Assembly (NCBI RefSeq): GCF_013304825.1
Contig: NZ_JAAWUO010000007.1
Location: forward strand, 1-64,000
DNA from: Blautia schinkii
GTDB taxonomy: Bacteria; Bacillota; Clostridia; Lachnospirales; Lachnospiraceae
DNA length: 64,000 bases
Direction: 5' to 3'
The position numbers and the translations under genes were made by a program. The notes below the pieces were generated by a model that was given only the letters and a program-made list of their open reading frames with translations, was not told where the DNA came from and did not search any database. Shown in pieces: positions 1 through 7,655 of the stretch (positions are counted from its first letter, which is position 1; the number at the start of each line of letters is the position of its first letter).

Positions 1-424
1 TGCAATTCATCTCACCACCTGAAGAGGTGGGAGAATTCTTGCTACATTTGTTAAATTTTACCAGTTCCCAGAAAGCAGATCTTGAAATCTTACCATCCAG
101 ATAGTTTTGCAGGTAATTGTAGATCGTATCATCTGCCATCGGTCCTTCCACAATATCATACTGATGTGCTTGTCCACTTCGACAGGAAATAATAAAGTCC
201 AGCCATTCTTCTGTCATTTTCTCAAATCTAAGAATTTTTAATTCTGTATTTTCTGTATACTCGTACCTGTTAATGCATCCCTTTTCTCCATACCTTGTCG
301 CCCACCGTTCTGCCTGTTTTTCGATATTCGTACAATAGAAGCCAAAGTAGAAATCTTTGTTAAATCGGGCTTTTCTGATTTCCGGATACTCTATTATATC
401 TTTACTTCCATGATATAAAGTCAT
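1..424 (-). CDS. DUF3990 family protein, 3' end cut by window edge
   Basis: Translated by eye from the complementary strand: an open frame of 141 codons beginning MTLYHGSKDI and still open at base 1. The start (422-424) follows an AAGGAG box 5 bases upstream. The opening LYHGS, the central FYFGFYCT and the later YDIVEGPMADDTIYNYL segment are typical of the DUF3990 family, found mostly in Lachnospiraceae; its function is not established, though an ADP-ribosyltransferase-like fold has been suggested. The last residues (about 125-141) do not look like the family's usual C-terminus and coincide with the palindrome at 2-42, so the 3' end may have been replaced by inserted DNA. It has its own promoter (472-501) and is not coupled to the ABC genes. 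Confidence 0.7.
   Translation of the reverse strand, partial: MTLYHGSKDIIEYPEIRKARFNKDFYFGFYCTNIEKQAERWATRYGEKGCINRYEYTENTELKILRFEKMTEEWLDFIISCRSGQAHQYDIVEGPMADDTIYNYLQNYLDGKISRSAFWELVKFNKCSKNSPTSSGGEMNC
2..42. repeat. Palindrome resembling an IS200/IS605-type end
   Basis: Perfect 6-bp arms CCACCT/AGGTGG (15-20 and 25-30) close a GAAG loop, and the outer bases continue the symmetry as AATTC (4-8) against GAATT (33-37). Read on the minus strand it runs AAGAATTC, hairpin, GATGAATTG, which resembles the right-end hairpins of IS200/IS605 tnpB elements. No tnpA or tnpB is visible, so it could be an element whose body lies left of the window, a solo end, or an unrelated hairpin. Confidence 0.4.
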
Positions 425-471
425 ATGCACTCCTTTTCAGATTGGACTTAACACAATAGTTTCCTGGAGCT

Positions 472-501
472 ATTATAACAAATGTGTATCGAAAATCGCA
501 A
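472..501 (-). promoter_or_regulatory. Promoter for the DUF3990 gene
   Basis: On the minus strand TTGCGA (496-501) and TATAAT (472-477) are separated by 18 bases, about 50 bases upstream of the DUF3990 start. Confidence 0.6.
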
Positions 502-530
502 TATATTTTACTCTCACAAGAGCATCTATA

Positions 531-2306
531 TCACGACACTCTCCCATTCTCCATCTCATACACCACATCCGCTACTTTCATCGTAGAAGTTCTGTGTGAC
601 ACCAGCACGACGGTACGGTTGGCTTTATCTTCCTTCAGGGATTTCAGGATGATGCCTTCGTTCAGGGAATCCAGATTGGAGGTTGGCTCATCCAGAAGAA
701 GGAGCGGGCTGTCGTGGAGGAAGGCTCTTGCGATTCCGATTCTCTGCTTTTCACCGCCGGAGAGAGTGTCTCCCAGTTCTCCGACTTCTGTGTCATATCC
801 TTTTGGAAGGGTCATAATGAAGTCATTGATGGAGGCTTTTTTTGCGGCAGCCATGATCTCCTCACGGGTTGCGCCTGGCTTTGCGATGGCGATATTGTTT
901 GCGATGGAATCGTGGAACAGGTGGGTTTCCTGTGTCACATAGCTTTCCAGATCACGGAGCCTGCGTGTCGGGATCTCTTTTACATTTCTGCTATCTACGA
1001 AAATGCTGCCTGCACTTACATCCCAAAAACGCATCAGAAGCTTTAAAAGTGTGGATTTTCCGGAACCGCTGGCTCCATGGATACCGGTGATCTTACCCGG
1101 TGCAAGTTTCAGGGAGTAGTCGTCCAGGATGGTTTCATCTTCATATGCGAATGTCACACGAGAGGCTTCTGCACCTGTAAATCCATCACCGGATTCATCT
1201 TGTTTCTCCACATCATTAAACCTTCCAACTGCGTGAAACTCGATTCCATCCGGAATCTCCTCCACCAGTGGTTTCTCCTCCAGGAGCGAAAGCACACGCT
1301 CACCACTTGCCAGAGTCTGATTCAGGTTATTGGAAAGACTGGACAGTGCCACAACCGGGCCAAAAGATCCCATCATGGCAATGGTACAGGTCAGGATTCC
1401 GTCAAAACCGATCTCACCTTTTCCATAAAGATGGATCATCAGCGCCAGCATTCCAAAGGACGCAAGCAGAATCATCAGATTCGTAAATGATCTCTGAGAG
1501 CCTTCCATCCGGCTTAAGTCTTCCTGCATTCCCGCAAGCTTCCGAGAACGGTCAGACATCTGGCCTTTTCTCTTTTCACCCTGATCATACTGGATGGTTT
1601 CATCAAGACCGCGGAGAGAATCCAGCACAAAACTGTTCAGCTCACCAAACTCCGTACGGAATTCCATACCCTTCTGACTTCCATGCTTTCCATTCCACAG
1701 GGGAATCACCACACCTACGATCAGATAGGCGGTCAGAGCCAGAACTCCGGCAAGCACATGATATCTTCCGATAAAAACTACCATGATCACAGAAGTCAGT
1801 GTTGCAATAGCAATGGGGGAAATGGTATGCGCATAAAAAACTTCCAGAAGTTCAATATCCGTGGTGATAATGGAGATCAGGTTCCCTTTGTCACGACCTT
1901 CCAGCTTCGCAGGGCAGAGCTTACGCAAAACCGCAAATACCTTATGGCGGATGATCGCCAGAAGTTTAAACGCGATAAAATGGTTACAATACTGCTCCAC
2001 ATAATGAAGGACACCACGGAGCACCGCAATCAGGATCATAACGGCAATGATTCCTTTCACAGAAGTTCCGGCAAGCCAGGTACTCTTTATAACAACCTCC
2101 GGAATACCAGAAATCCCGGCACCTACTGCACTTCCTGCCAGGCCATGGAGGATCACCTGTCCTGCCAGGATGGTCAGAAAAATGGCACATAGGTATCCCA
2201 CGGTTCCTAAAAGAATAGCCGCCAGCATAATATGGAGAAGGGGTTTCACCAGCCCGATAAGACTTCCCATAATGGCAATGGCACTTCTACGCTTCCTGGT
2301 CATCAC
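531..2306 (-). CDS. ABC transporter permease/ATP-binding subunit, CydC-like
   Basis: Half-transporter of 591 residues with an N-terminal membrane domain of about six helices (residues 10-330) and a C-terminal ATPase. Walker A GASGSGKST lies near residue 412, the LSGGEKQR signature near 518, followed by LLLLDEPTSNLD with the catalytic glutamate intact. It overlaps its partner upstream by 4 bases, the usual arrangement of heterodimeric exporter-fold transporters such as CydDC or YbtPQ/IrtAB. The neighbouring siderophore-ATPase fragment, YbaN gene and DtxR-like operator favour a role in iron or siderophore handling over cytochrome bd assembly (no cydAB here), but the substrate is inference. Confidence 0.85.
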   Translation of the reverse strand: MMTRKRRSAIAIMGSLIGLVKPLLHIMLAAILLGTVGYLCAIFLTILAGQVILHGLAGSAVGAGISGIPEVVIKSTWLAGTSVKGIIAVMILIAVLRGVLHYVEQYCNHFIAFKLLAIIRHKVFAVLRKLCPAKLEGRDKGNLISIITTDIELLEVFYAHTISPIAIATLTSVIMVVFIGRYHVLAGVLALTAYLIVGVVIPLWNGKHGSQKGMEFRTEFGELNSFVLDSLRGLDETIQYDQGEKRKGQMSDRSRKLAGMQEDLSRMEGSQRSFTNLMILLASFGMLALMIHLYGKGEIGFDGILTCTIAMMGSFGPVVALSSLSNNLNQTLASGERVLSLLEEKPLVEEIPDGIEFHAVGRFNDVEKQDESGDGFTGAEASRVTFAYEDETILDDYSLKLAPGKITGIHGASGSGKSTLLKLLMRFWDVSAGSIFVDSRNVKEIPTRRLRDLESYVTQETHLFHDSIANNIAIAKPGATREEIMAAAKKASINDFIMTLPKGYDTEVGELGDTLSGGEKQRIGIARAFLHDSPLLLLDEPTSNLDSLNEGIILKSLKEDKANRTVVLVSHRTSTMKVADVVYEMENGRVS

Positions 2307-4039
2307 ACATTCCCCTCCTTTCCATAATTCTCCAGCGCCATCTGGCTCTCATACAGATGACGGTAATCGCCATCCAGAGTCATCAGCTCTTCGTGTTTTC
2401 CACGCTCTTTGATCTGGCCGTCTTTCAGAAAACAGATCTGATCAGACTCCACCACATTGGCAAGTCTGTGGGAGATCAGAAGCACGGTCTTTGTTTTTGC
2501 GATCTCATGGATCACATCCATGATCAGTTCTTCACTTTCCACATCAATATTGGAAGTTGCCTCATCCATGATGTATACCGGAGCATTTTTAAGAAGTGCT
2601 CTTGCGATCACAAGGCGCTGGCACTGACCCCCGGAAAGATTTCCCGCCTTTTCCAGAAGAACCGTATCCAGCCCGTTCTGGGTATCCAGAAATCCAAGGA
2701 GATTGACCTTTTTAAGGACCTCCCGCATTTCCTGATCCGTGGCATCCGTTTTTGCCATCTGAAGATTTTCACGGACTGTTCCCTTAAAGAGATAACTGTT
2801 GTGGAGCACCAGAACCACATGTTCCATCAGGTCATCTTCGCGAACGTCCCCGAGGGCAACTCCTCCGATACGGATATCACCGGAAAACTCCCGGTTCTTT
2901 CCGGAGAGGATTCCCGCAATGGTACTCTTACCACAGCCGGACTCTCCAACCAGGGAAACAAAACTTCCCGCAGGAACCTGAAGATCGATCCCGCCAAGGA
3001 TCTCACGGTCCTTCTCATAGGAAAAATGCACATCCCGAAAAGAAATATCCAGACCGCCCTCCGGCAGAGTCTTCTCTCCGGCTTTCGGCTCTGAAATATC
3101 CAATATCCGGAAAATCTTATCACTGGCAGCCATACCGTTCATGGCAATATGAAAAAAGGATCCAAGCAGCCGCAGCGGCAGAAAAAACTCACTGGACAGA
3201 AGCACAATGCAGAGGGTTCCGGAAAGGTTTAAATTCCCATGTAGAAACTCCGTCACCGCCACCGCCATACCAATGGCCGCACCGCCGTAAGCCACAATAT
3301 CCATCACACTGGTGGAATTCAGCTGCATGGTTAAAACCTTCATGGTGATCTGGCGGAACCGCTGGGACTCCGCATCCATCTCGTCTGCTTTCTGCTGGTC
3401 TGCCTGATAGATCTTTAAGGTAGTCAGACCCTGAAGATTTTCCAGGAAGGAATCTCCAAGTCCTGTATAAATGCTCCAGTATTTGTTAAGAAGCTTCCTG
3501 GCGATCTTCTGTACCACCACAATGGAAATGGGAATCAGCGGCACACAGATCAGAAGTACCACGCTGGCTTTTAAGCTCACCCGGCAGAGGATCACAAAGA
3601 GTGTTACCGGTGCGATCAGGCTGTAAAACAGCTGGGGGAGATATTTTCCGAAATAGGTTTCCAGCTGCTCCACACCTTCTGTGGAAACCTGCACCACTTC
3701 AGAGGAGGAAACCTGCTCTCTGTAGGAAGCACCCAGCTTCAGCATTTTTTCATAAATTTTTTCTCTGAGGATCCGCTTTACATCCACGCAGGCCAGATAG
3801 GACGACCTTGCGCCCATCCGCTCACAGAAGAAGCGGATTACAACAACCAGGATCAGCGTAAGAACTGTCCGTTTTACACTTTCTGAAGTAACGGAACCGT
3901 AAATCACTTTTTCCAGCAGCCCTGCAATGGAAAAAACGGCAATCACCTGGGACAGCAGGGCAAGCCACTGCCACAGGATCGTATACACGATATATTTTTT
4001 TGCGTGGGATAAAAGTCCCACCAGTCTTGTCTTGATCAT
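2303..4039 (-). CDS. ABC transporter permease/ATP-binding subunit, CydD-like
   Basis: Partner half-transporter of 578 residues: membrane domain (about residues 15-300), Walker A GESGCGKST near residue 368, LSGGQCQR signature near 470, then VYIMDEATSNID. Both ATP sites look complete, so this pair lacks the degenerate site seen in some heterodimers. The start lies 7 bases after the YbaN-like gene, and its 3' end overlaps the CydC-like gene by 4 bases, so the three are probably one transcript. As for its partner, export of thiols (CydDC type) and import of siderophores (YbtPQ/IrtAB type) are both possible. Confidence 0.85.
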   Translation of the reverse strand: MIKTRLVGLLSHAKKYIVYTILWQWLALLSQVIAVFSIAGLLEKVIYGSVTSESVKRTVLTLILVVVIRFFCERMGARSSYLACVDVKRILREKIYEKMLKLGASYREQVSSSEVVQVSTEGVEQLETYFGKYLPQLFYSLIAPVTLFVILCRVSLKASVVLLICVPLIPISIVVVQKIARKLLNKYWSIYTGLGDSFLENLQGLTTLKIYQADQQKADEMDAESQRFRQITMKVLTMQLNSTSVMDIVAYGGAAIGMAVAVTEFLHGNLNLSGTLCIVLLSSEFFLPLRLLGSFFHIAMNGMAASDKIFRILDISEPKAGEKTLPEGGLDISFRDVHFSYEKDREILGGIDLQVPAGSFVSLVGESGCGKSTIAGILSGKNREFSGDIRIGGVALGDVREDDLMEHVVLVLHNSYLFKGTVRENLQMAKTDATDQEMREVLKKVNLLGFLDTQNGLDTVLLEKAGNLSGGQCQRLVIARALLKNAPVYIMDEATSNIDVESEELIMDVIHEIAKTKTVLLISHRLANVVESDQICFLKDGQIKERGKHEELMTLDGDYRHLYESQMALENYGKEGNV

Positions 4040-4046
4040 TGGCTGC

Positions 4047-4641
<595 letters not shown>

Positions 4642-4653
4642 CGCTTACTTTCT

Positions 4654-4731
4654 TTACATTATTCCAGTCAAGACCAATGCAGGCATCCTGATACAGGATG
4701 ACAGGCGAAGCCATAAATTCTTTCTTCTCAT
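4654..4731 (-). other. Short ORF behind a strong ribosome site
   Basis: GGAGGAAAG precedes an ATG at 4729-4731 that opens a 25-codon frame (MRRKNLWLRL...) ending at 4654. A second frame from 4714 encodes 28 residues (MASPVILYQD...) and ends just at the start of the ATPase remnant. Neither is recognised. They look like the joined edges of a deletion, with the original ribosome site of the lost first gene kept. Apart from this ORF and the promoter and terminator listed, nothing else is visible in 4642-5024. Confidence 0.35.
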
Positions 4732-4827
4732 TTCTTTCCTCCTTATGTGGTAAGGTGTCGCACACCCTTCTTTTAAGCAGGCCAGGGCACATTCTCTCCT
4801 GTTACCCATGTCTAACTCTCTGCTGTC

Positions 4828-4860
4828 ATTTAATCACAAGTGTTAGTTTGGGTCAACTAT
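4828..4860 (-). promoter_or_regulatory. Promoter with DtxR-like operator
   Basis: On the minus strand TTGACC (4851-4856) and TTAAAT (4828-4833) are 17 bases apart. A perfect 5-bp inverted repeat TAGTT-N6-AACTA (4844-4859) covers the -35 box. The + strand text at 4841-4860, TGTTAGTTTGGGTCAACTAT, matches 14 of 20 bases of the site at 7541-7560 in front of the DtxR-like genes. Repression in metal-replete cells is the inferred role. Confidence 0.55.
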
Positions 4861-4942
4861 TTTTTCGTTTTCCGTTCCCTGCGGGAACCATTTATATTTT
4901 TCAAAAATCCTGTAAACATCAGCATTTCCGGATTTTTGGCAC

Positions 4943-4976
4943 AAAAAAAAGCCGAATTTTTTTCATTTCGGCTTTT
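4943..4976. terminator. Bidirectional intrinsic terminator
   Basis: GCCGAA (4951-4956) pairs with TTCGGC (4967-4972), flanked by an A-run on the left and TTTT on the right. On the minus strand it follows the HepT-like gene by about 50 bases. Confidence 0.75.
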
Positions 4977-5024
4977 AATCGGTCATGGTCTGGCAGATAT
5001 CTGCAACCCACGTTTGGTTAAGTT

Positions 5025-5435
5025 CTATTCCCATTCCTCTTCTACTTCCTGAAGTTTTTTCTTCAGAGTTCTCTCAAGCTCCAGAAAGGCAGGAAGGAAG
5101 CTGTCCCGGATCAGCAGGAGCATTTCGTCGATTTCTTCTTCGTTATATATGTGTACGGACGTATTACGCTTCTTCAGCATGAGGAGCCATACCTGCGCAT
5201 CATCCACAAATCCCAGTTTGTAACCAAGCTGCAGGATTTCCCGAGGAGAACCTGTCTGTGCATCTGTCACACCATGCTGCTTCATCACTTCCTGCAATGC
5301 TTTCCATGCCAGCTCAAAAGTAAGATTAAACTGCCCGATCACCCCAGTCCGGTATATCTCGTTGTTATCTGCCATCTTGAAATCAGCATTCTTCAGTACG
5401 GTAAGACAATTTGAGAAATTATCGAGTTTTTTCAT
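5025..5435 (-). CDS. HepT/HI0074-like HEPN protein
   Basis: A 136-residue helical protein of the nucleotidyltransferase substrate-binding (HI0074) family. Near residue 90 it carries RNTSVHIY, which fits the HEPN catalytic signature R-x4-H and the extended R-x4-H-x-Y form in which MntA modifies the tyrosine. Its start lies inside the end of the preceding MNT gene (17-base overlap), so the two are translationally coupled. By family knowledge the pair may be a type VII toxin (RNase) and antitoxin. HI0074-type proteins are more distant from characterised HepT, so toxicity is inference. Confidence 0.8.
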   Translation of the reverse strand: MKKLDNFSNCLTVLKNADFKMADNNEIYRTGVIGQFNLTFELAWKALQEVMKQHGVTDAQTGSPREILQLGYKLGFVDDAQVWLLMLKKRNTSVHIYNEEEIDEMLLLIRDSFLPAFLELERTLKKKLQEVEEEWE

Positions 5436-5712
5436 AAATCACGACCCCATCCTTTTTAATCTCATTTTCCAGCTCTTCAGATATCTGATGATCTGCTTCT
5501 ACTATATCAAACATCAGAAGGGAATGCACCTTTTCTCTGATATCCCAGTAAAATGCATCAAAATCTCCGCCATACACCGCAATATCCACATCGCTTCTTT
5601 CTGTATTATCTCCTCTTGCACGGGATCCAAAGAGGATTACTTTTGTAACGGAATGTTTTCTGGCAAATGAGCAGATATCCTTTTGCACTCTTTCCGGAAG
5701 ATCATATTTCAT
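5419..5712 (-). CDS. MntA-like minimal nucleotidyltransferase
   Basis: A 97-residue minimal nucleotidyltransferase. GSRARGDNTERSDVD near residue 30 is a textbook GS-x10-D-x-D active site, and a third acidic residue is offered by FDIVEAD near residue 70. I prefer the ATG at 5712 (AGAGGTG box 8 bases upstream) over the upstream TTG at 5730. It is the first gene of a two-gene operon with the HEPN partner and would act as antitoxin by adding AMP to the partner's tyrosine, if this is a type VII system. Confidence 0.82.
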   Translation of the reverse strand: MKYDLPERVQKDICSFARKHSVTKVILFGSRARGDNTERSDVDIAVYGGDFDAFYWDIREKVHSLLMFDIVEADHQISEELENEIKKDGVVIYEKTR

Positions 5713-5738
5713 ATGCTTATCACCTCTCAATATTTATA

Positions 5739-5767
5739 AGCATAGCATATTTCCATCTGCTTAACAA
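5739..5767 (-). promoter_or_regulatory. Promoter of the MntA/HepT-like pair
   Basis: Minus-strand TTGTTA (5762-5767), 17-base spacer, TATGCT (5739-5744), about 27 bases before the MntA-like ATG. Confidence 0.55.
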
Positions 5768-5804
5768 TAAAAAAGGCACCAGCTTACGAAAAAGCCAGTG
5801 CCTT
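5768..5804 (-). terminator. Terminator of the DtxR-like operon
   Basis: Arms AAGGCACCAGCTT (5773-5785) and AAGCCAGTGCCTT (5792-5804) pair almost fully; on the minus strand the stem is followed by a T-run. It lies 20 bases after the second regulator's stop codon. Confidence 0.85.
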
Positions 5805-5824
5805 ATATGCGGTTCTCCGGATTT

Positions 5825-6658
5825 CTACAGCCAGAACATCAGAAGTGCCGTACTCTCAGGCATGTGGGCTTTGCCTACGCTGCAGGTGACGGTAATAGAG
5901 ACCATTCCTTTTACGTTGCCCTGGCGGGTCTTCATGAAGCGGCAGGCACTTAGGGGAATGCGGACTTTGCCATCACGGATGGTGGCTTCGTAGAGCTGTC
6001 CTTTGTCTACGTATTTCAGGGATGAGAGCCTTCCCCGCATATCTGCCCCGTCGATCCGGGAATAGGCGTGCATCTCACGGGTGGTCAGTTCCAACCAGTT
6101 TCCCCGGGTGTTGTTCCTGATGCGGGCAAGATGCTCGAACCCATTGTTTGCCATGGAAAGCTTTGTTGTGCCTTCTGTGTTCATCTGATAAATAGCGATT
6201 CCTACCTCGAAGCAGCCCTTTTCCAGCACATGATCCAGATAATAGAGGCTTCCTTCATCTGCATTTGTCTGGTTTCGGGATTCCTTTACCTGACTGGAAT
6301 TTCTGGTCATGGTCATGAGAAGGCTGTAGTCTACGTTCTCTATGAGCTGTCTTGTTTTTTCGGGGATCTCGGGTGCCGGGATTCCGATCCGTTCCAGATA
6401 GGCACCGACTTCTTTCAGGATCCTCTGGTATGTTTTCAGTGCACGAGTACCTTTTTCAGTAAATTCATAGCCTTCGTTCAGGTATCCTGCGCCGATGCAT
6501 TCTTTAAAGAAACGGCTTACCGGTCCGTGACTGACTCCGCAGGTATCGGCGATCAGTGCCACGCTGCCTCGTTTTTTGCCTATTTTTGCAAGTTCTGACA
6601 GATATCGTATCTGCAGCATGGATGGGTGGAGCAGTCCTTCGGTGTTTTCTTTTTCCAT
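5825..6658 (-). CDS. DtxR-like winged-helix regulator, divergent second copy
   Basis: 277 residues from an ATG at 6658 that follows AGGAGG; the longer frame reaching 6742 would overlap the upstream gene and has no such site. The N-terminal 100 residues form a winged helix (LSELAKIGKKRGSVALIADT, then GPVSRFFKECIGAGYL and a wing ending FTEKGTRALK), matching the DtxR/MntR plan and aligning with its upstream neighbour, but the metal-site residues are mostly replaced. The C-terminal part (about residues 140-277), rich in beta strands, is not a domain I recognise. It is co-transcribed with the 6669-7502 gene, 10 bases apart. Confidence 0.6.
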   Translation of the reverse strand: MEKENTEGLLHPSMLQIRYLSELAKIGKKRGSVALIADTCGVSHGPVSRFFKECIGAGYLNEGYEFTEKGTRALKTYQRILKEVGAYLERIGIPAPEIPEKTRQLIENVDYSLLMTMTRNSSQVKESRNQTNADEGSLYYLDHVLEKGCFEVGIAIYQMNTEGTTKLSMANNGFEHLARIRNNTRGNWLELTTREMHAYSRIDGADMRGRLSSLKYVDKGQLYEATIRDGKVRIPLSACRFMKTRQGNVKGMVSITVTCSVGKAHMPESTALLMFWL

Positions 6659-6668
6659 AATCTTCCTC

Positions 6669-7502
6669 CTACCAGATATGTACATCCAGCTCCCGGCTAT
6701 TCCATTCCATGGGTTTCTCGTCTTCTCTGGCAAATGCCACAAGAGCGGTTCCCTCTATGACCGGGTCGTGATGCCGGAGAAAATATTGAAATACGCTGGT
6801 AGGGATCAGTGGGTTTCCGTCTTTTTCGGCAGCTTTCATCCAGCCAGTCTCCGGGTCCTGGTACCAGAGGTCCAGACGGTTCTTTGTCTGGTCTGTGCAA
6901 AGGAGTTCGAAGTAGCTGTCCTCTTCTTTTACGTGGAGGCAGATCTGCTCCCGGTAGTCTTTAAATTCTGTGGTCAGCCTTCTCGGGCAGGTTTTTTCCA
7001 TGTAGTAAATGCCCATCATGAAGGTGTAGTCTCCCGGTTCGTAGTAATACCGGAGGTCTGTGTTTTTCATGACACGCTCAAAGGTGCTTCCGTAGTTGAT
7101 GAAATTATGGATCTGCTGCACGGTTTCTTCGCTTACTACATGCTCCATGCGGCAGGCGTCTTCTTCTGCGGTTTCGCTGTTTACACCTACATACTCCAGA
7201 AACTGGGTGAAGGTTTCATGACGGTGGCGGCATTCTTCTCCGCGCATGCGTCCCAGTTCTGTGAGACAAACGTAGGAGTTTTTTTCTTCTGTTTTTACAT
7301 AGCCCCGTGCGGAGAGCTGCTTCAGATAGGCCAGCACTTCCCTCCGGGTCATCTCCATCCGCCCACAGATCTCCGGAATGGTGATCCGGGCGTCCTTTTT
7401 TGCAAGAGAACAGAGCTCTTCCAGCATGTCTTCTTCGGTTTCTCTTTTGGAAGAGGGCATGCTGTGACCCAGTTCTTCTGTGAAATCCTGATCATTTTTC
7501 AT
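6669..7502 (-). CDS. DtxR family metal-responsive regulator with unknown C-terminal domain
   Basis: 277 residues. Residues about 27-85 make a winged helix (ITIPEICGRMEMTRREVLAY, then GRMRGEECRHRHETFTQFL). The following RHRHETFTQFLEYVGV and DACRMEHVVSEE are the dimerisation and metal-binding signatures of DtxR/MntR regulators. The last 150 residues (YYYEPGDYTFMMGIYYMEK onward) are neither the SH3-like nor the FeoA domain usual at this position. No good ribosome site precedes the ATG at 7502; the M at 7460 is an alternative. A consensus promoter and a DtxR-like box lie upstream, which suggests autoregulation. The ligand, iron or manganese, cannot be told from sequence. Confidence 0.8.
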   Translation of the reverse strand: MKNDQDFTEELGHSMPSSKRETEEDMLEELCSLAKKDARITIPEICGRMEMTRREVLAYLKQLSARGYVKTEEKNSYVCLTELGRMRGEECRHRHETFTQFLEYVGVNSETAEEDACRMEHVVSEETVQQIHNFINYGSTFERVMKNTDLRYYYEPGDYTFMMGIYYMEKTCPRRLTTEFKDYREQICLHVKEEDSYFELLCTDQTKNRLDLWYQDPETGWMKAAEKDGNPLIPTSVFQYFLRHHDPVIEGTALVAFAREDEKPMEWNSRELDVHIW

Positions 7503-7540
7503 GGTTTTTCTGTTCTGAACTTTATTTGTATTTGCGGCTG

Positions 7541-7591
7541 TGTTAGTTCAGGCTAATTGTTATTATAGGAGATGGGCTGCGGGGATGTCAA
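7541..7591 (-). promoter_or_regulatory. Promoter and operator of the DtxR-like genes
   Basis: Minus-strand TTGACA (7586-7591), 18-base spacer, TATAAT (7562-7567). Immediately downstream, across the expected start site, the + strand reads TGTTAGTTCAGGCTAATTGT (7541-7560), containing TTAG-N6-CTAA as a perfect inverted repeat, close to known DtxR/IdeR boxes. The same motif occurs at 4841-4860. Confidence 0.7.
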
Positions 7592-7597
7592 GAGGGT

Positions 7598-7650
7598 AAA
7601 AAAATCCCACCAGCTGGATTACAGGATTGTTGTAATTTAGCTGGTAGGAT
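7598..7650 (-). terminator. Terminator of parC
   Basis: Twelve-base arms 7604-7615 and 7639-7650 pair with one wobble, and the minus strand continues in seven T residues. The stem begins 6 bases after the parC stop. Confidence 0.88.
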
Positions 7651-7655
7651 GATGA

